NCBI GenBank assembly: GCA_964486825.1 | Contig: CAZAQS010000088.1 | Span: 1-17,734, forward strand | Direction of reading: 5' to 3' | Length of the DNA stretch: 17,734 nucleotides | DNA from: CAZAQS01 sp964486825 | GTDB taxonomy: Bacteria; Chloroflexota; Anaerolineae; Anaerolineales; UBA4823 | Shown: positions 8,138-14,613 of the stretch, in pieces | Layout of the letters: each line of letters opens with the position of its first letter | Numbering within the stretch: the stretch's first letter is position 1 | Notes under the pieces: generated by a model | Seen by the model: only the letters and a program-made list of their open reading frames with translations | The model's database searches: none | What the model was told of the DNA's origin: nothing | Made by a program: the position numbers and the translations under genes

Positions 8138-8509
8138 ATGAGACAATTGTTTGCAAACCAATTAGCGGTAGTGATCGGAGTGTTGGTATTGGTTGTTTCG
8201 ATGATATTTGCCTTAATCCAATCCACTGGAGCCCTGGGTATCACGCAAGGGCCACCGGCTACCCAACCACCCATCATTCCCCATCCTGTCATCGGTTACC
8301 TGGACTGCCTTAGCTGCCATAACCTGGATCGTATCGTTCCCTTCCCACCCGACCATGTAGGTTATTCCAACGCTGTATGTACCGGCTGCCATATTCCATC
8401 GGGTGCGGAGACCTTCCCTGAGCGTGGTACGGAGAACAGCAGTCAGAGTCTGTTGGATAGGATGGCTGGATTGATGTACGATAAGGAGCGGATCGAGGTA
8501 GATCGATGA
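8138..8509 (+). CDS. Membrane-anchored di-haem cytochrome c
   Basis: This 123-residue protein has one N-terminal hydrophobic segment (about residues 9-28), then two c-haem motifs, CLSCH (57-61) and CTGCH (81-85), facing the outside. H49 in IPHPV and H73 in PPDHVGY precede each motif and resemble the distal ligands seen in multihaem NapC/NirT- and c3-like proteins, so bis-His low-spin haems are likely (inference). The tail after about residue 90 is polar and unlike any family I know. The segment could be an uncleaved anchor or a signal peptide; no lipobox cysteine is seen. ATG 8138 has AAGGAG at 8126-8131, 6 nt upstream. It starts 21 bp after the flavocytochrome stop, which implies one transcript and a shared electron route. 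Confidence 0.87.
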   Translation: MRQLFANQLAVVIGVLVLVVSMIFALIQSTGALGITQGPPATQPPIIPHPVIGYLDCLSCHNLDRIVPFPPDHVGYSNAVCTGCHIPSGAETFPERGTENSSQSLLDRMAGLMYDKERIEVDR

Positions 8510-8529
8510 TGACCATTCGAGATATTTAT

Positions 8530-8559
8530 TTGAAACTAATAAAAGCATATTATTAATAT
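8530..8559 (+). promoter_or_regulatory. Possible sigma-70-type promoter for the MgtC/DUF4010 gene
   Basis: In the AT-rich spacer after the cytochrome gene, TTGAAA (8530-8535, five of six to consensus) is followed after 18 bp by TAATAT (8554-8559, four of six). The stretch stands out by composition from its surroundings. The match is modest and could be chance in AT-rich DNA. Confidence 0.3.
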
Positions 8560-8582
8560 TTTTAGAGTAGAGAAGGAGGAAA

Positions 8583-9845
8583 TTGGAAGAGCCAACTTTG
8601 TACTTTCGTTTTGGGGTAGCTTTGTTCGTCGGTGTCCTGGTCGGACTGCAGCGGGAATACGCCTTTGATATGCGCGACAGAGAAATCTTTGCCGGCACGC
8701 GTACATTTGCATTAATGGCCGTCGCAGGTTGTGCGGCTGCTATGTTGTCAGACATAACACGTTCTCCCCTTCCTTTTTTCGCTGTCTTACTCATCATCGG
8801 CTCTTTTTTAGCATTTACGCATTACGTGGATGCCCAAAGAGGAGCAGTGGGATTGACAACCGAGGTTGCGGCGATCGTGACTGTCCTTATAGGGGGTTTG
8901 ATTTACCTGGGTGAGGTGTTGCTGGCTGTTGCGATCGGTGTAGCTATGGCTGTGCTGCTATCGATCAAGGTGGAGGCGCAACGCTTCGTCCGGCACCTTA
9001 ACCAGGAGGATATCATTGCCGCACTACAGTTTGCTGTGATCACAGCCATCATCCTGCCTCTTGTACCAAATGAAACCTTAGGCCCTCCGCCGTTTGATGT
9101 CCTAAACCCCTTCACGATCTGGCTTCTGGTCGTCCTGATCTCAGGCATTAGCTTCATCGGCTATGTCCTCAATAAGGTGCTGGGTGCCAGCCGTGGGATT
9201 GGTCTGACCGGGTTGGTGGGTGGGCTGGCCTCTTCGACGGCAGTTACGATTACGTTTGCCCAACGCAGCCGTGAAGAAGGTAAACTGGTCAGGCCGCTGG
9301 CTTTGGGGATCATCCTGGCCTCGACAGTCATGTTCGTCAGGGTTCTGGTAGAAGCCGGGGTGGTCAATCCTTCTTTATTGAGCTTGCTATGGATTCCAAT
9401 TATCGCCTCCATAGGTGTAGGGCTTGCTTACAGTATTTATCTCTATATATCCCAGCGCGGTCAGCGCGAAGAAGACGTTGCCCTAAGCAACCCATTTGAT
9501 CTGCGCATGGCGCTCAAGTTCGGGCTGGCGTTTACTGTTATTTTCCTGGTCGCCCGGGCTGCTCAAATTTACCTGGGTGATGCAGGTATTTATATCTCCA
9601 GTGTCCTTTCCGGATTGGTGGGCGTCGATGCGATCGTTCTGTCCCTGGCTGAGTTGAGCCGGGACGCCGGTGGGATCGACCCTGCCACAGCTAGCCGGGG
9701 GATCGTCCTGGCTGCCGCAGCGAATACCTTTGCCAAGGGCGCCATCGTGCTAGCCGCAGGGACAGGAAAGCTACGCCTGTATATCCTGCCAGGGTTTACC
9801 CTCATGATCCTCACCAGCATTATATTGATGTTGGTTCTTATTTGA
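8583..9845 (+). CDS. MgtC/SapB-DUF4010 integral membrane protein
   Basis: This 420-residue, very hydrophobic protein has two recognisable parts. Residues about 5-140 match the MgtC/SapB domain (FVGVLVGLQREYA, then AGTRTFALMAVAGC). Residues about 160-410 match DUF4010, seen as GLTGLVGGLASSTAVTITFA, NPFDLRMALKFGL, SVLSGLVGVDAIVLSLAEL and a late AANTFAKGAIVLAAG. The function of this two-domain form is not established; MgtC itself is linked to Mg2+ stress and ATP-synthase control in pathogens, and that role should not be carried over. The start is TTG 8583 after AAGGAG at 8573-8578, a rather short spacing of 4 nt; TTG 8598 is the next candidate. No ATG lies near the N-terminus. It is separated from the cytochrome by 73 bp and may have its own promoter. 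Confidence 0.87.
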   Translation: MEEPTLYFRFGVALFVGVLVGLQREYAFDMRDREIFAGTRTFALMAVAGCAAAMLSDITRSPLPFFAVLLIIGSFLAFTHYVDAQRGAVGLTTEVAAIVTVLIGGLIYLGEVLLAVAIGVAMAVLLSIKVEAQRFVRHLNQEDIIAALQFAVITAIILPLVPNETLGPPPFDVLNPFTIWLLVVLISGISFIGYVLNKVLGASRGIGLTGLVGGLASSTAVTITFAQRSREEGKLVRPLALGIILASTVMFVRVLVEAGVVNPSLLSLLWIPIIASIGVGLAYSIYLYISQRGQREEDVALSNPFDLRMALKFGLAFTVIFLVARAAQIYLGDAGIYISSVLSGLVGVDAIVLSLAELSRDAGGIDPATASRGIVLAAAANTFAKGAIVLAAGTGKLRLYILPGFTLMILTSIILMLVLI

Positions 9846-9911
9846 TGGTGTCTTGAGTCTGGAAACTCTTACTGCTGAATAAGCTTCACTCGTGGCTTAA
9901 GAAATGGATGG

Positions 9912-11657
9912 ATGACTATGAACCGTACATTGGTATCGAATGTCCTGGTTATTGGCTCAGGGGCAGCCGGATTGCGGGCTGCCATCGCGGCTTATGAGTC
10001 TGGTTTCGAAGTGGTTGTGATCGGCAAACGTATGCGTAAAGACGCGCATACCGTCCTGGCCGCTGGTGGGATTAATGCTGCTCTCGGCAGCGTCGACCCT
10101 GAAGATTCCTGGGAAGCCCATTTCCTGGATACCTTTCAGGAGGGTTACCGGCTGCCGGACCCGCGCATGGTCGAAATCCTGGCCAGGGAGTCCCCCGCAG
10201 CTATCCTTGAGTTGGCGGATTGGGGTTGCCGATTCAACCGTACTCCAGATGGAAAGCTAGACCAGCGTTATTTCGGAGCCCACCGTTACCGGCGGACCTG
10301 TTATGCGGGCGACTTTACAGGCCGGGAAATCTTATACACCCTAGACCGTAAAGTTGCTCGGCTTGGTATTCCGGTTATCGAGGGCCAATATGTGTCCCAA
10401 CTGCTGGTAGAAGATAGAACCTGTTTTGGGGCGTTTGCCTTTGATGCAGATACTGGAGACCGCCAGGTTTATTACGCTGACGCAGTTGTGCTTGCGGCCG
10501 GTGGGCATACCCGTATCTGGCGGCGAAGCACTTCCCGGCGGGATGAGAACACCGGGGACGGGATGGATCTTGCCCTGCGAGCAGGCTGCTCCCTTATCGA
10601 TATGGAATTTGTCCAGTTCCATCCTACCGGAATGGTCACCCCGGAGGAATGGGCCGGCACCCTGGTTACCGAGGCAGTGCGTGGCGAGGGAGGCAAGCTC
10701 TATAATAAAGACAAGGACCGCTTCATGCAGCACTATGACCCTGAGCATATGGAGCTTTCTACTCGTGACAGAGTGGCTTTGGCGATTTATACAGAGATCA
10801 TGGAAGGCCGCCACGGGCCCAATGGAGGGGTTTTCCTGGACATAAGCCACCGTGGGCGCGAGTTCATAAGGGCCAAGATCCCGCGCATCTACCGTCAGTT
10901 TCTAGAAGCACAGATGCTGGATATCTCCGAACACCCCATGGAGGTGGCTCCCTCTGCACATTACTCCATGGGTGGTGTGTTGGTAGATCCGCATACAGGC
11001 GCCACCGAGGTGGAGGGCCTGTATGCAGTCGGAGAGGTCACAGGTGGGTTGCATGGAGCCAACCGTTTGGGGGGGAATTCATTGGCGGAGACGGTTGTCT
11101 TTGGTAAGCGGGTTGGACAGGCTGCTGCAGAGCACTCCAGGGCCATCAACAAGCAGATGCGTTCTCCTGCCGCTGTCCTTGCCGCGAATGATGAGCTGGA
11201 TAGTTTGATCCACGAAGGCGACGAATTGCCTCGCTTGTTGCAGAGAAGTTTACGCGATGCGCTTTGGGAATTGTGTGGCGTCGTTAGAAGCGAGCAGCGC
11301 TTGCGCAAGGGACTGGAAAAGGTGTCTGAGATCTGGACTCGCTCTGCTAATTTAGATCTCCAGCCAGGAAGCGAGAATTACCGGGACTTGTGGGTGGCTT
11401 TGGACTTACGCAGCTCTTTGACCGTAGCGGAAGCTACATTATTGGCTGCCCTCGAACGTAAGGAAAGCCGTGGCGCCCACCAGCGCCAGGATTTCCCTGG
11501 GATAGACGAATCCTTGACGCTTAACTATACAATTCGCCAGGAAAAGGATGGAAGCTTTTCTGTCCAGACACGGCCGGTCTCACCCGTGCCAGAATCCCTG
11601 GCCAGACAATTGGAAGAGAGCCAGGAATACGACTTGAAGGGCCGGCTTCTTGAGTAG
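9912..11657 (+). CDS. Succinate dehydrogenase/fumarate reductase-type flavoprotein, stand-alone
   Basis: This 581-residue FAD enzyme belongs to the SdhA/FrdA/NadB family. The nucleotide-binding GSGAAG is at 15-20. H46 in DAHTVLAAGG occupies the site where SdhA/FrdA bind FAD covalently. The active site is complete by comparison with E. coli FrdA: H237 in QFHPTGM, TEAVRGEGG (253-261), R285 in STRDRVAL, H350 in HYSMGG, and R385 in HGANRLGGNSLAE. The C-terminal SRGAHQRQDFP (about 519-529) is also typical. It would interconvert succinate and fumarate or oxidise a similar dicarboxylate; L-aspartate oxidase (NadB) is possible, but H46 argues for SdhA/FrdA. No iron-sulfur or membrane-anchor subunit lies nearby. 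The start at 9912 has no clear Shine-Dalgarno sequence; ATG 9918 is equally possible. Confidence 0.87.
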   Translation: MTMNRTLVSNVLVIGSGAAGLRAAIAAYESGFEVVVIGKRMRKDAHTVLAAGGINAALGSVDPEDSWEAHFLDTFQEGYRLPDPRMVEILARESPAAILELADWGCRFNRTPDGKLDQRYFGAHRYRRTCYAGDFTGREILYTLDRKVARLGIPVIEGQYVSQLLVEDRTCFGAFAFDADTGDRQVYYADAVVLAAGGHTRIWRRSTSRRDENTGDGMDLALRAGCSLIDMEFVQFHPTGMVTPEEWAGTLVTEAVRGEGGKLYNKDKDRFMQHYDPEHMELSTRDRVALAIYTEIMEGRHGPNGGVFLDISHRGREFIRAKIPRIYRQFLEAQMLDISEHPMEVAPSAHYSMGGVLVDPHTGATEVEGLYAVGEVTGGLHGANRLGGNSLAETVVFGKRVGQAAAEHSRAINKQMRSPAAVLAANDELDSLIHEGDELPRLLQRSLRDALWELCGVVRSEQRLRKGLEKVSEIWTRSANLDLQPGSENYRDLWVALDLRSSLTVAEATLLAALERKESRGAHQRQDFPGIDESLTLNYTIRQEKDGSFSVQTRPVSPVPESLARQLEESQEYDLKGRLLE

Positions 11658-11662
11658 TACAG

Positions 11663-12388
11663 TCATGCGTCCTGAATTTCGATATAAATCCGCTTGTTGA
11701 TCTTGCCTTTGCTCTTATAATCAACGACCCGGATGCGACCGATTTCTGAAGTGTTGCTGACGTGCGTCCCACCATCTGCCTGCAGATCCAGGTCCTCGAT
11801 CTCCACCACGCGTACCTGTTGGATCCCTTCAGGAAGCAGGTTGATCTTAGTGCGGATCAGGTCGGGGATTTGAAAGGCCTCTTGGCGGGGTAAGATGGCC
11901 ACCTTGATGTCATGAGACTTGCCGACCTCCTCATTTACTGCTGATTCGATCTTGTCCACGAGATCCCTGTGCATGGTCTCGAACTCGAAATCCATGCGCC
12001 CCTGCAGCGGATCCATGTCGCCGCCAGTAACGGAGGCCCCATAATCACGGAAGATCACCCCACATAATACGTGTAAGGCCGAATGGGTCCGCATTAGCTG
12101 GTAACGTCGCTCCCAGTCGAGGCTGCCGCTTACGGTGGATCCAACTTCCGGTAAGGGAGCTGCTCCTTCGATGATGTGGACGAGAATGCCAGAAACCCTC
12201 TTGATCCTGCTTACCTTAAATTCAATACCTCCACTTTTGAGGAAGCCTGAATCAGCCGGCTGGCCTCCACCACCTGGGTAAAAGGCGGTCTTGTCCAAAA
12301 CCAGGCCATGGTTGTCAAGATCTATCCCGGTAACAAGCGCTTCGAAATCCTTGAGATAACTGTCCGTTTGATATAGCAGCTCTGTCAT
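11663..12388 (-). CDS. alaX: AlaX-type alanyl-tRNA editing hydrolase
   Basis: This 241-residue protein resembles the editing domain of alanyl-tRNA synthetase as a free-standing protein of the AlaX-M size class. It would hydrolyse mischarged tRNA-Ala carrying serine or glycine. The glycine-rich motif FYPGGGGQPADSG is at 37-49, the first metal motif is H102-x3-H106 (THSALH), and the second is at 205-209 (DGGTH, followed by VSNTSEIG). The Cys that usually opens the second motif (CGGTH) is Asp205 here, so a zinc ligand is changed. The start at 12388 is supported by GAGGA about 7 nt upstream on the minus strand. It is the only minus-strand gene; its stop is 5 bp from the flavoprotein stop, and it has its own upstream region. 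Confidence 0.88.
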   Translation of the reverse strand: MTELLYQTDSYLKDFEALVTGIDLDNHGLVLDKTAFYPGGGGQPADSGFLKSGGIEFKVSRIKRVSGILVHIIEGAAPLPEVGSTVSGSLDWERRYQLMRTHSALHVLCGVIFRDYGASVTGGDMDPLQGRMDFEFETMHRDLVDKIESAVNEEVGKSHDIKVAILPRQEAFQIPDLIRTKINLLPEGIQQVRVVEIEDLDLQADGGTHVSNTSEIGRIRVVDYKSKGKINKRIYIEIQDA

Positions 12389-12664
12389 AATTTTTCCTCT
12401 CAGATATTGGCTCCAGCTCCGATGATCCCAGTATACCCAGAATCACCTTTAATGTGAATTCAGGATCAGAAGGATTCCCTATGCCTTTGGAATTTGCCAG
12501 TGCCGGGGTAGATGGAAGGGTGTAGTTGGAACCTGGTCAAAATCTTGCATAACTAGTCAGAAGGCCTTGTCGTTCTGGTTCAATGATCTGCCTGGAAGCT
12601 TCTCCAGGGAATGAAGTAGATGTAGAATTATAGGGCGATAATAGTTACCTGAAGTGGAGAGCCG
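12389..12664. other. Divergent intergenic region between alaX and the 290-residue protein gene
   Basis: These 276 bp must hold the promoters of two divergent genes. I see no RNA gene or credible ORF longer than 15 codons. A perfect 6-bp inverted repeat, CCTGGA (12591-12596) and TCCAGG (12603-12608), surrounds GAAGCTTC; it is not followed by T residues, so it is not a terminator. Possible -10 boxes for the rightward gene are TAGAAT (12623-12628) and GATAAT (12637-12642), each five of six to consensus, but neither has a good -35 box. Confidence 0.45.
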
Positions 12665-13537
12665 ATGAAAGCCTTGTATATCCTAGACCATCGGAAGGGC
12701 GGCCTGGTATTGTATGGGCATGATCTGGAGGACAGCCTGGTTGAGACGCTGGTGCTGGAGTATCAGGCCCAAGGGAAAAATGCATATTCCGTCGATCAAG
12801 CTGGCTTGCATGGGGGGCCGGCAGAAATCTGTGAAAAATGCCGGAGAGCAGGCGAAAAAATTGCCAGTGGAACACTTGTTGTTGCTCAAGCCTCCCAGGA
12901 GCGAGTCGAAATATCTCCTCTGCGAGGGGGTATTGGTATGGTTTCGACAGAGATTGACATGCCTTCGAAACAGTTGCCTAGCTTGGGTGCTCCTATCCGA
13001 AAACTCTTCAGCCTGTTGCCACTCATTGGAGCGCTGGTCCTGGTCGGATTTAGCCTGGTTTATTTTTTTGAGCCTGAAGCAGCCCTCAATCAGGATGGCC
13101 GGAGCCTTCAATCGTCATCCGTGCAGCCGGTGCCTTCTGCAACACAAGCCCAAATCCAATCCCCTGCAGCAACTCTTACCAGGGCGTCCTTACCCACAGC
13201 AACCCTGCAACCCACTCCCTCTGAAGAGCCAACGCTAAACATACAGACGAGGACACCGGAGGCGCCCGCTTGTGTGAATGCACTATCTGTTACTGCTGAG
13301 TACGCGGGCCAAACTCTCTGTATCACTGGTGAGGTCTATCGGGCCGAGCTGAAAGAGGGAGTCTTCTCGATCACTTTCAGCAAAGACTGGGGGAATTTTT
13401 ACCTGCTTTCTTATGACCGGGTCTGGGAGGAGGCTCGCCCGGGAGTCTGCATACAGACCACTGGTGAGATCGTCATGTCCGGCACAATTCCAGTGATTGT
13501 CCTCGGATATCGCAATGATCTGTCGATTTGCCCGTAG
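12665..13537 (+). CDS. Single-pass protein with CxxC cytosolic part and cysteine-rich outer domain
   Basis: I do not recognise this 290-residue protein. It has a cytosolic part (1-110) with C56-x2-C59 in ICEKCRRAG, a single membrane segment (about 114-135), a Ser/Thr/Pro/Gln-rich linker (about 140-200) and a compact, beta-rich-looking outer domain (about 203-290) with four cysteines (C203, C219, C262, C289) that could form two disulfides. The outer domain (YAGQTLCITGEVYRA, then FSITFSKDWGNFYLLSY) resembles an OB-fold by its pattern of alternating hydrophobics, which is only a guess. The N-in/C-out topology follows from the linker and cysteines. GGAG at 12656-12659 supports ATG 12665. It ends about 90 bp before the MoxR gene and could be a sensor or adaptor for that operon. 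Confidence 0.7.
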   Translation: MKALYILDHRKGGLVLYGHDLEDSLVETLVLEYQAQGKNAYSVDQAGLHGGPAEICEKCRRAGEKIASGTLVVAQASQERVEISPLRGGIGMVSTEIDMPSKQLPSLGAPIRKLFSLLPLIGALVLVGFSLVYFFEPEAALNQDGRSLQSSSVQPVPSATQAQIQSPAATLTRASLPTATLQPTPSEEPTLNIQTRTPEAPACVNALSVTAEYAGQTLCITGEVYRAELKEGVFSITFSKDWGNFYLLSYDRVWEEARPGVCIQTTGEIVMSGTIPVIVLGYRNDLSICP

Positions 13538-13545
13538 CTCTGGCG

Positions 13546-13551
13546 TATAAT
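13546..13551 (+). promoter_or_regulatory. Candidate -10 box upstream of the MoxR operon
   Basis: A perfect TATAAT lies 76 bp before the ATG of the MoxR gene, just after the stop of the preceding gene. No -35 box at 16-18 bp spacing resembles TTGACA, and there is no TGn extension. It may mark a separate start for the MoxR operon. Confidence 0.3.
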
Positions 13552-13627
13552 ACGTTGAGGGCTTTGTTAAGGCTAATCAATAGTTTCAAAATCGAGCGTG
13601 CAAAGCGTACATAAAGCCCCATATGCC

Positions 13628-14608
13628 ATGACAGATCTACAAGACTATATCACCCAGATCATCGATAACGTTGAGCGAGTCATTGTTGGTAAACGTGACT
13701 CAATCGAGCTTTTAATGATTGCCCTGCTGTGTGAAGGGCATGTCCTGATTGAAGATGTGCCCGGAGTGGGGAAAACCATGCTGGCCCGCTCGATCGCAAT
13801 CAGCATCGGGGGCTCCTTCAAGCGCATCCAGTGCACTCCAGACCTGCTTCCCAATGATATCACCGGGGTTTCTGTCTACAACCAGCAGAACGGACAGTTC
13901 GAGTTTCGGGAAGGGCCGGTGTTCGTGAATGTTTTACTGGCTGATGAGATCAACCGGGCTACCCCTCGCACCCAGTCTGCACTTTTAGAAGCCATGCAGG
14001 AGCAGCAGGTGTCTGTAGATGGGATCACCAGATCTTTACCCCGCCCGTTCATCGTGCTGGCCACACAAAACCCTATCGAATATGAGGGGACTTTCCCGCT
14101 TCCGGAAGCCCAACTCGACCGCTTTTTGATACGTATCTCTTTGGGATACCCATCAGCTAACGATGAGCAGCACTTACTGGGCAACCTGCGCCGCCGTCAT
14201 CCGATCGTCGATTTAAAAAGCATATCGAGTGGCATAGAAAACGGGGAAGGGCTGTATAGGATATTAACCCTCCAACCACAGGTCTGGGATATCCATGTCG
14301 ATGAGAGTTTAAGCTCCTATATCATCCAACTGGTCAATGCGACCCGCAACCATCCTGATATTGCCTTAGGCGCCAGCCCGCGTGCGAGCCTGGCATTATA
14401 CAAAACTGCACAGGCAATGGCTGCCTTAAGGGGGAGAGACCATATCCTCCCCGATGATATCAAGTACCTGTTCGTGCCCACCCTGGCTCACCGTCTCATC
14501 ATACGCCCTGAATCAGAGTTGAGGGGGAGGAATGCGACCGCCGTCTTACATGACATTCTCAAGGAGACGCCTTTAGAGATTGGTTCATACGATAATATTT
14601 CTGCTTAA
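13628..14608 (+). CDS. MoxR-family AAA+ ATPase
   Basis: This AAA+ ATPase of about 326 residues is of normal MoxR length. It has the Walker A motif DVPGVGKT (43-50), Walker B VLLADEINR (102-110) and sensor-1-type VLATQNPIEYEGTFPLPEAQLDRF (about 150-173), followed by the lid with SPRASLALYKTAQAMA. The motif around LLPNDITGVSVYNQQNGQFEF is typical of the family. MoxR proteins act as chaperone-like ATPases, usually with a neighbouring DUF58 or VWA protein that delivers the target. A GTG ten codons upstream (13598) is a possible start, but I prefer ATG 13628 because family members begin near MTDL; neither has a clear Shine-Dalgarno sequence. The next gene begins 5 bp after the stop. Confidence 0.94.
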   Translation: MTDLQDYITQIIDNVERVIVGKRDSIELLMIALLCEGHVLIEDVPGVGKTMLARSIAISIGGSFKRIQCTPDLLPNDITGVSVYNQQNGQFEFREGPVFVNVLLADEINRATPRTQSALLEAMQEQQVSVDGITRSLPRPFIVLATQNPIEYEGTFPLPEAQLDRFLIRISLGYPSANDEQHLLGNLRRRHPIVDLKSISSGIENGEGLYRILTLQPQVWDIHVDESLSSYIIQLVNATRNHPDIALGASPRASLALYKTAQAMAALRGRDHILPDDIKYLFVPTLAHRLIIRPESELRGRNATAVLHDILKETPLEIGSYDNISA

Positions 14609-14613
14609 TCCTT

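Noticed and set aside
8213..8797. 194-codon open frame on the minus strand
   Set aside because: It runs opposite to the cytochrome c gene and the start of the MgtC gene, both of which have strong motifs. Its own sequence is a low-quality mix of basic and polar residues without a recognisable domain.
9846..9911. Short repeats (GAGT/ACTC and TAAGC/GCTTA) between the MgtC and flavoprotein genes
   Set aside because: Stems of four and five pairs are expected by chance and there is no T run or other supporting signal.
10341..10850. 169-codon minus-strand frame, and a 139-codon plus frame at 10426-10845
   Set aside because: Both lie inside the flavoprotein gene across its active-site motifs, so they are shadow frames.
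12591..12608. Inverted repeat CCTGGA/TCCAGG as a terminator
   Set aside because: No T run follows and the spot is upstream of a gene start; at most a weak protein-binding site.
12683..13238. 142-codon minus and 174-codon plus frames over the 290-residue gene
   Set aside because: The 290-residue frame has a ribosome site, a clear membrane helix and a plausible linker; the competing frames have none of these.
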